Shown: positions 16,496 through 24,558 of the stretch, piece after piece | Layout: each line of letters opens with the position of its first letter | How positions within the stretch are numbered: the first letter of the stretch is position 1 | Assembly (NCBI RefSeq): GCF_000331005.1 | Contig: NZ_AEJB01000515.1 | Location: 1 to 54,494, forward strand | From: Streptomyces turgidiscabies Car8 | GTDB taxonomy: Bacteria > Actinomycetota > Actinomycetes > Streptomycetales > Streptomycetaceae | Reading direction: 5' to 3' | Length of the DNA: 54,494 nucleotides | Notes under the pieces: model-generated | What the model saw: only the letters and a program-made list of their open reading frames with translations | Database searches by the model: none | Told to the model about the DNA's origin: nothing | Position numbers and translations under genes: made by a program

Positions 16496-17341
16496 CTATT
16501 CCGGCGCCTCACCGAACCGGGCCAACGCCAACGCCCCCACCACGGCGACCCCGAACCCCGCGACCGCCAGCCACCCCAGCCCCTCCCGCGTACGGTCCCC
16601 CAGCCACACCACCCCGATCAGCGCGGGCCCGATCGTCTCCCCGATCACCATCCCCGCCGTCGGCACGGTCACAGCCCCCCGCTGCAACGCCGACGTCAGC
16701 GCCAGAAACGCCGCCCCGCCCCCCACCACCAGTGCGTACACCGCCGCGTTGCTCACCAGCGCCCCCACCGACACGTCATCGACGAGCCGCACCGACACCT
16801 CGACCACCCCGAATCCGAACCCGGCCGCCAACCCGAGCAGCAGCCCCCGTCCCCGCTCCGGCAACCGCCCGCCCAGCAGACCCAGGACCAGCACGCCCAC
16901 ACCGGTCGCGAGCATCGCGTACCTCAGCGTGTCCGTTCCCGCACGGTCCCCCTCCGTGCCCGACGCCAGCCCCAGCATCCCCAGCCCGGCGCACACCACC
17001 CCCACCGAGGCCCACTCCACCCCGCTCAGACGCACCCGCAGCAACCGGGCGGCGACCACCGCGGTGACGGCGAGACTCGCGGCCAGCGCCGCGCCGACGG
17101 CGTAGATCGGAAGGGACCGCAGCGCGGCGATCTGGAAGACGAAGCCGAGCCCGTCCAGGGCCAGCCCGGCGATGTACCGCCATTGCCGCAACGCCCGCAA
17201 CAACAGCGCCGCGTCGTCGCCCGGGCCACCGCTCCCCGCCGGTTCGCTCCCGGCCGCCGCCCGCGCGGCCACCGCCTGCAACACCGTCGCCGTACCGAAG
17301 CAGACCGCCGCGCTGAGCGCGCACACCATTCCAAAGAGCAC
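16496..17341 (-). CDS. DMT/EamA-like integral membrane transporter
   Basis: A 281-residue very hydrophobic protein with nine to ten predicted membrane segments, beginning MLFGMVCALSAAVCFGTATV. It belongs to the drug/metabolite transporter-like group: two halves of similar helices, the second starting near residue 140 (YAMLATGVGVLVLGLLGG). Substrate unknown. It converges on the DUF3050 gene, so it is not clearly part of the aminobenzoate operon, but an export role for its product cannot be excluded. Confidence 0.8.
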   Translation of the reverse strand: MLFGMVCALSAAVCFGTATVLQAVAARAAAGSEPAGSGGPGDDAALLLRALRQWRYIAGLALDGLGFVFQIAALRSLPIYAVGAALAASLAVTAVVAARLLRVRLSGVEWASVGVVCAGLGMLGLASGTEGDRAGTDTLRYAMLATGVGVLVLGLLGGRLPERGRGLLLGLAAGFGFGVVEVSVRLVDDVSVGALVSNAAVYALVVGGGAAFLALTSALQRGAVTVPTAGMVIGETIGPALIGVVWLGDRTREGLGWLAVAGFGVAVVGALALARFGEAPE

Positions 17342-17460
17342 AAAGTGACTCTAGGGGGGAGAGGTGCGGGCGGCAGGAACAGGGGTCAGCCGAAGGCGCT
17401 CCCCGGGTGATCCCTAAACTGCACGGAAAACCGCACGAAACGCCAACGGGGAGACATGAC

Positions 17461-17832
17461 ATGGCCGACGTCAGCAGAAGAACGCGCGGACAACTCCGCT
17501 CGGGAACCGTCGTGCTGGGCGGCATGGGCCTGCTCGCCGCCGCCCTCACCGCCTGCTCCTCCGACGACCCCGACAAGCGCTGCGTCGACCGCGACAGCTA
17601 CCGCGCCGCCAAGGGCTACAAGGTCGTCGCCGAGAAGAACTGCAAGACCACCACGGCCGTCAACGGCGCCCACTACTACGGCGGCAAGAAGAAGTCCGGC
17701 TGGGTGAAGGGCGGCTCGTTCACCAAGTCCGGTAAGGGCAGCGGCGGTTCCGGGAGCAGCGACGACGACCGCAGTGGCACCGGCGTCCACCGCGGCGGCT
17801 TCGGCGGCGGCGGCGACAGCTCGGGCGGCTGA
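17461..17832 (+). CDS. Small secreted lipoprotein
   Basis: A 123-residue protein with a twin basic N-terminus, a hydrophobic stretch (VVLGGMGLLAAALTACSS) and a lipobox LTAC, so it should be a membrane-anchored lipoprotein. The mature part has two Cys residues, a YYGGKKKSGWVKGG block and a Gly/Ser-rich tail. ATG 17461 has a GGGGAG site 10 bases upstream, better than the GTG-type upstream extension. It is followed after 8 bp by the glutathionylspermidine-synthase-like gene, a pairing suggesting an operon acting at the cell envelope. Function unknown. Confidence 0.83.
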   Translation: MADVSRRTRGQLRSGTVVLGGMGLLAAALTACSSDDPDKRCVDRDSYRAAKGYKVVAEKNCKTTTAVNGAHYYGGKKKSGWVKGGSFTKSGKGSGGSGSSDDDRSGTGVHRGGFGGGGDSSGG

Positions 17833-17840
17833 GCCCCGAC

Positions 17841-19030
17841 ATGCAGCGCCGCACGATCGAGCCCCGCCCGGACTGGCAGCGGACGTCGAGGAGCAGGGGC
17901 TCATCTACCCGCTCACCCGCCACCCCGACAACTCCCTGCGCCCCTACTGGGACGAGAGCGCGTACTACGTCTTCACGCTCCCCGAGGTGGAGGCGCTGGA
18001 GGAGACCGTCGAGGAACTCCACGCCATGTGCCTCGCCGCGGCCGGTCACATCGTCACCGCGAACCGTTTCGCCGACCTCGGCATCACCGACCCGCGCATC
18101 GCGGCAGCGGTCGCCGAGGCCTGGCACCGCCGTGCCGAACTCCCCTCCGTCTACGGCAGGTTCGACCTGCGCTACGACGGGACGGGCCCCGCGAAGCTCA
18201 TCGAGTACAACGCGGACACCCCCACCTCCCTCGTCGAGGCCGCCGTCCCTCAGTGGTTCTGGATGGAGGACCGCTTCCCCGGCGCCGACCAGTGGAACTC
18301 CCTCCACGAACGCCTCGTCGCCGCCTGGAAGAAGCAGGCCGCCCTCCTCCCGCCCGGCAGCCCCCTCCACTTCGCGCACTCCGCCGCCGACGAGATCGGC
18401 GAGGACCTGATGACCGTCGCGTATCTGAAGGAGACGGCGGAACAGGCGGGCCTCGACACCGACTGGATCTCCATGGAGGAGATCGGCTGGGATCCGCTCT
18501 CGGGCCGTTTCGTCGACAACCGACTCCGGTTCATCCGCAGCTGCTTCAAGCTCTACCCGTGGGAGTGGCTCACCGCCGACGAGTTCGCCGGCCACGTCCT
18601 CGACACCCTGGACAACGGCGGCGGCACGGGCAGCACCCTGTGGATCGAACCGGCCTGGAAGATGCTCCTCAGCAACAAGGCCCTCCTCGCCGTCCTCTGG
18701 GAACTCCACCCGGGCCACCCCAACCTCCTCCCCGCCTACCTGGACGGCCCCCGGGAGCTGGCCCACACCACCGGCTACGTGGCCAAGCCGCTGCTGGGCC
18801 GGGAAGGCGCCGGCGTGACGGTCCACGAGCGGGGGACCACGCCGACCGCAGCCGACCCCGAAAACCCCTGCTGCTACCAGGAGTTGGCGCCCCTGCCCAC
18901 CTTCGACGGCAACCATGTCGTCCTCGGTGCCTGGGTCGTCGAGGACGAGTCGGCGGGCCTGGGCATCCGCGAGTCGGCCGGTCTGATCACGGACGAGTAC
19001 GCCCGCTTCCTGCCCCACGTCATCCTCTGA
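17841..19030 (+). pseudogene. Glutathionylspermidine-synthase-family gene with a frameshift
   Basis: The family is an ATP-grasp-type C-N ligase (GSP_synth). The ATG at 17841 begins MQRRTIEPRPDWQRT, the usual family N-terminus, but the rest (VEEQGLIYPLTRHPDNSL onward) is in another frame. The two frames meet at G17885, where ACGTC would need to be ACGGTC. One missing base restores a 396-residue protein. Downstream motifs are intact: LRYDGTGPAKLIEYNADTPT, WIEPAWKMLLSNKALLAVLW, YVAKPLLGREGAGV. Alternatively GTG 17774 gives an intact frame but overlaps the lipoprotein gene by 59 bp with an unlike N-terminus. Sequence error or a recent mutation. Confidence 0.82.
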
Positions 19031-19157
19031 AGCCGTCTGAAGCCGGCTGTAGCGCTCTGAAAACTTTCCGAGGCCCCCGTCGGCACCCGTGTGGGTGACC
19101 TCGCTCGCATGGTGGACAGCGCGGCTCGGCCCTCCGGCCTGCCCGGTAGGCTGACCG

Positions 19158-19270
19158 GCGGGCCGTGACTGGCGCGCTGGGATGGGACCGACCATCGGGA
19201 AGCGGCCCCAGGACCGTCGCAACCCGTTGCCGGGGTCCGTGAGTGAGTGCCGTGCGCCTGGGCCGAGCCG
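19158..19270 (+). promoter_or_regulatory. ZTP (pfl) riboswitch upstream of glyA
   Basis: The 5' half reads GGGCCGTGACTGGCGCGCTG, the hallmark of the pfl motif, followed by a GGGATGGGACC stem region and GGGAAGCGGCCC. The 3' half has the conserved GCGCCTGGGCC about 55 bases later. The ATG of glyA follows 31 bp after. ZTP signals a shortage of 10-formyl-tetrahydrofolate, and glyA supplies one-carbon units, so the placement fits known biology. Confidence 0.85.
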
Positions 19271-19301
19271 TGAACGCCGAACGCCACGTCCGGAGGTCCC
19301 C

Positions 19302-20765
19302 ATGTCAGCCGAGCCCCGCAACACCGAGCACCTCTCCACCGAATCCACCGCCTTCCGCAGCGCCCTCGACGTGATCCGCGCCGTCGAGCCGCGCGTCGCC
19401 GACGCCATCGGCCAGGAGGTCGCCGACCAGCGCGAGATGCTCAAGCTGATCGCCTCCGAGAACTACGCCTCCCCGGCCACCCTCCTGGCCATGGGCAACT
19501 GGTTCAGCGACAAGTACGCCGAGGGCACGATCGGCCGCCGCTTCTACGCCGGCTGCCGCAACGTCGACACTGTCGAGTCCCTCGCCGCCGAGCACGCCCG
19601 TGAGCTCTTCGGCGCCCGGCACGCCTACGTCCAGCCGCACTCCGGCATCGACGCCAACCTCGTCGCCTTCTGGTCCGTCCTCGCCGACCGCGTCGAGGTC
19701 CCGTTCCTGGAGAAGACCGGCGCCCGCCAGGTCAACGACCTCTCCGACGCCGACTGGGCCGAGCTGCGCCAGGCCTTCGGCAACCAGCGCATGCTCGGCA
19801 TGTCCCTGGACGCCGGCGGCCACCTCACCCACGGCTTCCGCCCCAACATCTCCGGCAAGATGTTCGACCAGCGGTCCTACGGCACCGACCCGGCGACCGG
19901 CCTCATCGACTACGAGGCGCTGCGCACGTCGGCCCGTGACTTCAAGCCGCTGATCATCGTCGCCGGCTACTCCGCGTACCCGCGCCTGGTGAACTTCCGG
20001 ATCATGCGCGAGATCGCCGACGAGGTCGGCGCGACGCTCATGGTCGACATGGCCCACTTCGCGGGTCTGGTCGCGGGCAAGGTACTGACCGGCGACTTCG
20101 ACCCGGTCTCGTACGCCCAGATCGTGACGACCACCACGCACAAGTCCCTGCGCGGCCCGCGCGGCGGCATGGTCCTGTGCGACGACTCCCTCAAGGACCA
20201 GGTCGACCGCGGCTGCCCGATGGTCCTCGGCGGCCCCCTCCCGCACGTCATGGCCGCCAAGGCCGTCGCCCTCGCCGAGGCCCGGCAGCCCGCCTTCCAG
20301 GACTACGCCCAGCGCATCGTCGACAACGCCCGCGCGCTCGCCGAGGGCCTGATGAGCCGGGGCGCCACCCTCGCGACCGGCGGCACCGACAACCACCTCA
20401 ACCTGATCGACGTCGCCTCCTCGTACGGTCTCACCGGCCGCCAGGCGGAGACCGCGCTCCTCGACTCGGGCATCGTCACCAACCGCAACGCCATCCCGGC
20501 CGACCCGAACGGCGCCTGGTACACGTCCGGCATCCGCATCGGCACCCCCGCCCTCACCACGCGGGGCCTGGGCACGGCGGAGATGGACGAGGTGGCCGGC
20601 CTGATCGACCGCGTCCTCACCGCCGCCGAGCCGGGCACCACGAAGTCGGGCGCCACCTCCAAGGCGTCCCACGTCCTGGACGCGAAGATCTCCGACGAGA
20701 TCTCCCGCCGCGCGACCGACCTGGTGGCCGGCTTCCCGCTGTACCCGGAGATCGACCTCGGCTGA
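19302..20765 (+). CDS. glyA: Serine hydroxymethyltransferase
   Basis: PLP enzyme converting serine and tetrahydrofolate to glycine and 5,10-methylene-THF. 487 residues, longer than the 417 to 420 of E. coli GlyA because of inserts usual in the actinobacterial form. The PLP lysine lies in TTTTHKSLRGPRGG; other family blocks are LIASENYASPATL and YAEGTIGRRFYAG. ATG 19302 follows a CGGAGG site. A ZTP riboswitch upstream should raise expression when one-carbon folates run low. The 3' end lies inside one copy of a local direct repeat. Confidence 0.97.
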   Translation: MSAEPRNTEHLSTESTAFRSALDVIRAVEPRVADAIGQEVADQREMLKLIASENYASPATLLAMGNWFSDKYAEGTIGRRFYAGCRNVDTVESLAAEHARELFGARHAYVQPHSGIDANLVAFWSVLADRVEVPFLEKTGARQVNDLSDADWAELRQAFGNQRMLGMSLDAGGHLTHGFRPNISGKMFDQRSYGTDPATGLIDYEALRTSARDFKPLIIVAGYSAYPRLVNFRIMREIADEVGATLMVDMAHFAGLVAGKVLTGDFDPVSYAQIVTTTTHKSLRGPRGGMVLCDDSLKDQVDRGCPMVLGGPLPHVMAAKAVALAEARQPAFQDYAQRIVDNARALAEGLMSRGATLATGGTDNHLNLIDVASSYGLTGRQAETALLDSGIVTNRNAIPADPNGAWYTSGIRIGTPALTTRGLGTAEMDEVAGLIDRVLTAAEPGTTKSGATSKASHVLDAKISDEISRRATDLVAGFPLYPEIDLG

Positions 20766-20840
20766 CCCCGGCCCTGGGCGGGCGGGCCTGGCTCACAGGT
20801 TGTTCAGCTCCTGACGTGGCCCCTGTGGCGGCTGGGCCTC
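20751..20840. repeat. Local direct repeat, copy 1 (3' end of glyA and beyond)
   Basis: About 80 to 90 bp beginning ATCGACCTCGGCTGACCCCG and continuing through GGCTCACAGGTTGTTCAGCT to the GTGGCGG at about 20830. A near-identical copy starts 123 bp downstream. It contains the last codons and stop of glyA. Confidence 0.8.
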
Positions 20841-20873
20841 GGGCTGGTTCGTCGTTCGCCGCGTCAGGAGCTG

Positions 20874-20960
20874 ATCGATCTCGGCTGACCCCGGCCCCGG
20901 CCCCGGGCGGGCGGGCTTGGCTCACAGGTTGTTCAGCTCCTGACGTGGCCCCTGCGGCGG
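20874..20960. repeat. Local direct repeat, copy 2 (3' end of the convergent gene)
   Basis: Second copy, beginning ATCGATCTCGGCTGACCCCG, with a 6-bp GGCCCC expansion and a few substitutions. It includes the C-terminal codons (RQELNNL) and stop of the convergent gene, so the 3' ends of both genes were apparently duplicated together. Confidence 0.8.
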
Positions 20961-21662
20961 TCCGGCCTCACGCCGGTCCGCCGCCCGCCGCATCAGCAGC
21001 ACGCCCCCGGCGCCGACCCCGAGCCCCACGGCCAGTCCCGCCACCGCCCACCGGACCTCGTCCCGGCGGCCCGCACCCGCTCCCGCACGCCCCGTACCGG
21101 CCGAGCCCGCCGCGAACACTCCGGCCCGCTCCAGCCGGTCGTAGTCCGCGCGGGACACCCGGTGCCAGCGGATGTCGTCGTCCTCGATCTCCGGCGACGG
21201 ATCGGAGCGCACCCAGGGCGTGCCCTCCTCGTCCAGGAACAGCTGGTCCTGCCGCTCCATCGCTACGTCGCCTCCCGGCGGCGAGTCCGTGTCGGGCCAG
21301 CCCCCGACACCGGTCAGCCCCCAGATCACCGTGACCCGGACCGGCGGGTACCGCCCCTCAGCCCAGACCTCGGACACCCGCTCCGTACCGGAGTACGTGG
21401 GCTGCAGAAGCCCCCGCAGCCGGGCGAAGTCCGGATCCGTGGCAGGCACGGCTCGGGTCCGTCCCGTGTCGCCGGCCAGGACCAGCGCGAGGTCCGGCTC
21501 GTCGGTACCGGACACCCTCCCCGAGGACGCCGTCCCCGCCCGGGCAGGCCCCGCGCCCGCACCCGTCCCCATGGCCAGGGTCAGGGTCAACGCCCCTGCT
21601 AACGCCGCCAGTTCACACACCCCACGTCTGCTACGCATCCTGCGCACAGCGCCTCCCCCCAT
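20922..21662 (-). CDS. Membrane-anchored exported protein, unknown function
   Basis: A 246-residue protein: basic N-terminus and signal-like helix (ELAALAGALTLTLAMG), an extracytoplasmic domain of about 150 residues, then a membrane helix near residue 210 (WAVAGLAVGLGVGAGGVLLM) and a short basic tail. The ectodomain includes RVTVIWGLTGVGGWPDTDS and IRWHRVSRADYDRLERAGVFA, reminiscent of Streptomyces proteins conserved near trpS. No enzyme motif is visible. Start uncertain between MGGGAVRRM and the internal MRSRRG. Divergent from trpS. Confidence 0.75.
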   Translation of the reverse strand: MGGGAVRRMRSRRGVCELAALAGALTLTLAMGTGAGAGPARAGTASSGRVSGTDEPDLALVLAGDTGRTRAVPATDPDFARLRGLLQPTYSGTERVSEVWAEGRYPPVRVTVIWGLTGVGGWPDTDSPPGGDVAMERQDQLFLDEEGTPWVRSDPSPEIEDDDIRWHRVSRADYDRLERAGVFAAGSAGTGRAGAGAGRRDEVRWAVAGLAVGLGVGAGGVLLMRRAADRREAGPPQGPRQELNNL

Positions 21663-21807
21663 CCCGCCACACCGCCGTCCGAACTGTTTTCCGGCCGTGT
21701 TCCGACTGTGTTCCTCGTCTCATTGTCCGACGCTGTTTCCGATCGGTGGTCGACCCGTGTCCGAACCCGTACCGGACCGGGCCCCGAGACCTGAGAGAAT
21801 GGTGAAC

Positions 21808-22821
21808 ATGGCCTCTGACCGTCCCCGCGTGCTCTCTGGAATCCAGCCCACCGCAGGCTCGTTCCACCTCGGCAACTACCTCGGCGCCGTACGCCAGTGG
21901 GTGGCCCTGCAGGAGTCCCACGACGCGTTCTACATGGTCGTCGACCTGCACGCGATCACGCTCCCGCAGGACCCGAAGGAGCTCACGGCCAACACCCGGC
22001 TGGCCGCCGCCCAGCTCCTCGCCGCGGGGCTCGACCCGGACCGCTGCACGCTGTTCATCCAGAGCCATGTCCCAGAGCACGCCCAGCTCGCCTGGATCAT
22101 GAACTGCCTCACCGGCTTCGGCGAGGCGTCCCGGATGACCCAGTTCAAGGACAAGTCCGCCAAGCAGGGTGCCGACCGGGCGAGCGTCGGGCTGTTCACG
22201 TACCCGATCCTCCAGGTCGCCGACATCCTGCTCTACCAGGCGCACGAGGTGCCGGTCGGCGAGGACCAGCGTCAGCACATCGAGCTGACCCGTGACCTCG
22301 CCGAGCGCTTCAACGGCCGCTTCGGCGAGACCTTCACGATCCCGAAGCCGTACATCCTGAAGGAGACGGCGAAGATCTACGACCTTCAGGACCCGTCGAT
22401 CAAGATGAGCAAGTCGGCGTCCACGCCCAAGGGCCTCATCAACCTCCTCGACGACCCGAAGACCACCGCCAAGAAGGTCAAGAGCGCGGTCACGGACACG
22501 GACACAGTGATCCGCTTCGACCGCGAGGAGAAGCCCGGCATCAGCAATCTCCTCGGCATCCACTCCACCCTCACCGGCACGGACATCGCCGAACTTGAGC
22601 GGAAATACGAGGGCAAGGGCTACGGTGCGCTGAAGGTGGACCTCGCCGACGTCGTGGTCGACTTCGTGACGCCGTTCCGGGAGCGCACCCAGCAGTATCT
22701 GGACGACCCGGAGACGCTCGACTCGATCCTCGCCAAGGGCGCGGAGAAGGCACGGGCCGTCGCCGCGGAGACCCTCGCCCAGGCCTACGGAAAAGTCGGC
22801 TTCCTGCCCGCCAAGCACTGA
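21808..22821 (+). CDS. trpS: Tryptophanyl-tRNA synthetase
   Basis: Class I aminoacyl-tRNA synthetase charging tRNA-Trp. 337 residues, normal bacterial length. The HIGH-type signature is in PTAGSFHLGNYLGA and KMSKS is exact in SIKMSKSAST; GEDQRQHIELTRDLA is also typical. The frame is open far upstream, but homologous N-termini begin near MASDRPRVLSGIQPT. ATG 21808 is chosen; ATG 21799 is an alternative adding three residues. Some Streptomyces carry a second trpS linked to antibiotic resistance; nothing here indicates that role. Confidence 0.96.
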   Translation: MASDRPRVLSGIQPTAGSFHLGNYLGAVRQWVALQESHDAFYMVVDLHAITLPQDPKELTANTRLAAAQLLAAGLDPDRCTLFIQSHVPEHAQLAWIMNCLTGFGEASRMTQFKDKSAKQGADRASVGLFTYPILQVADILLYQAHEVPVGEDQRQHIELTRDLAERFNGRFGETFTIPKPYILKETAKIYDLQDPSIKMSKSASTPKGLINLLDDPKTTAKKVKSAVTDTDTVIRFDREEKPGISNLLGIHSTLTGTDIAELERKYEGKGYGALKVDLADVVVDFVTPFRERTQQYLDDPETLDSILAKGAEKARAVAAETLAQAYGKVGFLPAKH

Positions 22822-22995
22822 TCCGCAGTCGCCTGGGTACCTGTACCACCGCACGGCGCACGAAGCGGCACGAGAGCGCTGCACATCACTACGGTTGCGC
22901 CTGCCCGCAGACACGCCGTGGCCGTACAGTCGATAGCCGACCGGTACGAGCAACAGCCGATATGAGCAACACCGAGACTACGAACAGGAGACGAC

Positions 22996-23574
22996 GTGGG
23001 GACCGTAACGATCGGTGTGTCGATCGCGGTCCCGGAGCCCCACGGCAGCCAGCTCCAGGAGCGGCGCGCGGGCTTCGGCGACGCCGCTGCTCACGGTATC
23101 CCCACCCACGTCACCCTGTTGCCGCCCACGGAAGTCGACTCCGCCGCGCTCCCCGCCATCAAGGCACACCTCGTCGAGGTCGCCGCGGCGGGCCGGCCGT
23201 TCCCGCTGCGGCTCTCCGGCACCGGCACCTTCCGGCCCGTGTCGCCCGTCGTGTTCGTCCAGATCGTCGAGGGCGCGGAGGCCTGCACCTGGCTGCAGAA
23301 GCAGGTCAGGGACGCCTCCGGACCTGTGGCGCGCGAACTGCAGTTCCCGTACCACCCGCATGTGACGGTCGCGCACAGCATCTCCGAGGAGGCGATGGAC
23401 CGCGCCTACGCGGAACTCGCCGACTACGAGGCCGCCTGGCCCTGCACCGGCTTCGCGCTCTACGAGCAGGGGCCCGACGCGGTGTGGCGCAAGCTGCGCG
23501 AGTTCACCTTCGGCGGGACCCTCGTACCGCCGCAGGCCGCCCATGTGGAGCGCGGCCCCCTTCCGACCAGGTAG
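22996..23574 (+). CDS. 2'-5' RNA ligase / LigT-type phosphoesterase
   Basis: A 192-residue two-histidine phosphoesterase. The paired motifs H-x-T-x appear as HVTLLPP near residue 38 and HPHVTVAHS near residue 122, about 80 residues apart as in the family. These proteins hydrolyse or form 2',3'-cyclic or 2'-5' nucleotide linkages, and the true substrate is rarely known. GTG or ATG start at 22996 after GGAGACGAC. It lies 174 bp after trpS and 39 bp before the BrkB gene, so co-transcription with the latter is likely. Confidence 0.85.
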   Translation: MGTVTIGVSIAVPEPHGSQLQERRAGFGDAAAHGIPTHVTLLPPTEVDSAALPAIKAHLVEVAAAGRPFPLRLSGTGTFRPVSPVVFVQIVEGAEACTWLQKQVRDASGPVARELQFPYHPHVTVAHSISEEAMDRAYAELADYEAAWPCTGFALYEQGPDAVWRKLREFTFGGTLVPPQAAHVERGPLPTR

Positions 23575-23613
23575 GACCACGAGGATCCGGCGCCCGCAGG
23601 GTACAAGGTCACC

Positions 23614-24558
23614 ATGGACTGGCTGAAGAAGCTCCCCGGCGTCGGACCGATCGTCGTCCGTCTGACCGCCACACACGTATGGCGGTCGTACGAGCGCCTC
23701 GACCGGGTGAAGTGGTCGCGTCTCGCCGCGGCGATGACCTTCATCAGCTTCGTCGCACTGTTCCCGCTGCTCACCGTGGCCGCCGCGATCGCCGCCGCCA
23801 CGCTCAGCACCAGTCGGCAGAACGAGCTGCAGGACAAGCTCTCCGAGCAGGTGCCCGGCATCTCCGAGCAGCTGGACATCGACGGTCTCGTCCAGAACGC
23901 CGGCACGATCGGGGTGATCGCCGGCGCCGTGCTGCTGTTCACCGGCATCGGCTGGGTCGGCTCGATGCGGGAGTGTCTGCGGGCGGTGTGGGAGGTGCCC
24001 GAGGACGAGGGGAACCCCGTCCTGCGCAAGGTCAAGGACACCGGTGTGCTGGTCGGGCTCGGCGGGGCCGTCCTCGTCACGATCGCCGCGTCCGCCGTCG
24101 CCTCGGCGGCGGTCGGCTGGGCGGCACGGGGGCTCGGCATCGACGAGGCCGGCTGGGGTGCGGTGCTGCTGCGCCTCGCCGCGTTCGCCGTCGCCGTATG
24201 CGCGGACTTCCTGCTCCTCCTGTACGTCCTCACCCTGCTGCCCGGGGTGGAGCCGACCCGGCGTCGGCTGGTCGTCGCCGCGCTGATGGGCGCGGCGGGG
24301 TTCGAGCTGCTGAAGCTGCTGCTGAGCGGCTATATGCAGGGCGTGGCGGCGAAGAGTATGTACGGCGCGTTCGGCGTCCCTGTGGCTCTGCTGCTGTGGA
24401 TCAACCTGACGTCGAAGCTGGTGCTGTTCTGCGCGTCGTGGACGGCGACGGGTGGGTCCGGGGCGCCTGAGGAGGCTGAGTCGCCCGCGCCCCCAGCCCG
24501 TCCGGCGTTTGAGGACGAGCGCGTTCAGCGCGAAGGGGGTCCGGGCGGCGGAGCCTAA
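23614..24558 (+). CDS. YihY/BrkB-family inner membrane protein
   Basis: A 314-residue polytopic protein of the YihY/virulence factor BrkB family, with about six membrane segments between residues 40 and 270. Family landmarks: RLAAAMTFISFVALFPLLT near residue 32 and GFELLKLLLSGYM near 230. The tail after about residue 294 (PAPPARPAFEDERVQREGGP) is encoded by a dispersed REP-like repeat, so the native C-terminus was probably shorter or replaced. Function of the family is unsettled; a tRNA-processing link was withdrawn for other BN proteins. Confidence 0.88.
   Translation: MDWLKKLPGVGPIVVRLTATHVWRSYERLDRVKWSRLAAAMTFISFVALFPLLTVAAAIAAATLSTSRQNELQDKLSEQVPGISEQLDIDGLVQNAGTIGVIAGAVLLFTGIGWVGSMRECLRAVWEVPEDEGNPVLRKVKDTGVLVGLGGAVLVTIAASAVASAAVGWAARGLGIDEAGWGAVLLRLAAFAVAVCADFLLLLYVLTLLPGVEPTRRRLVVAALMGAAGFELLKLLLSGYMQGVAAKSMYGAFGVPVALLLWINLTSKLVLFCASWTATGGSGAPEEAESPAPPARPAFEDERVQREGGPGGGA
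24493..24556. repeat. Dispersed REP-like palindromic repeat, copy 2, inside a coding end
   Basis: CCAGCCCGTCCGGCGTTTGA, then a GCGC/GCGC hairpin around the same GTTCA loop, then GGGGGTCCGGGCGGCGGAGCC. Compared with copy 1 the stem bases differ on both sides but still pair. It encodes the last 20 or so residues of the BrkB protein. Confidence 0.75.
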
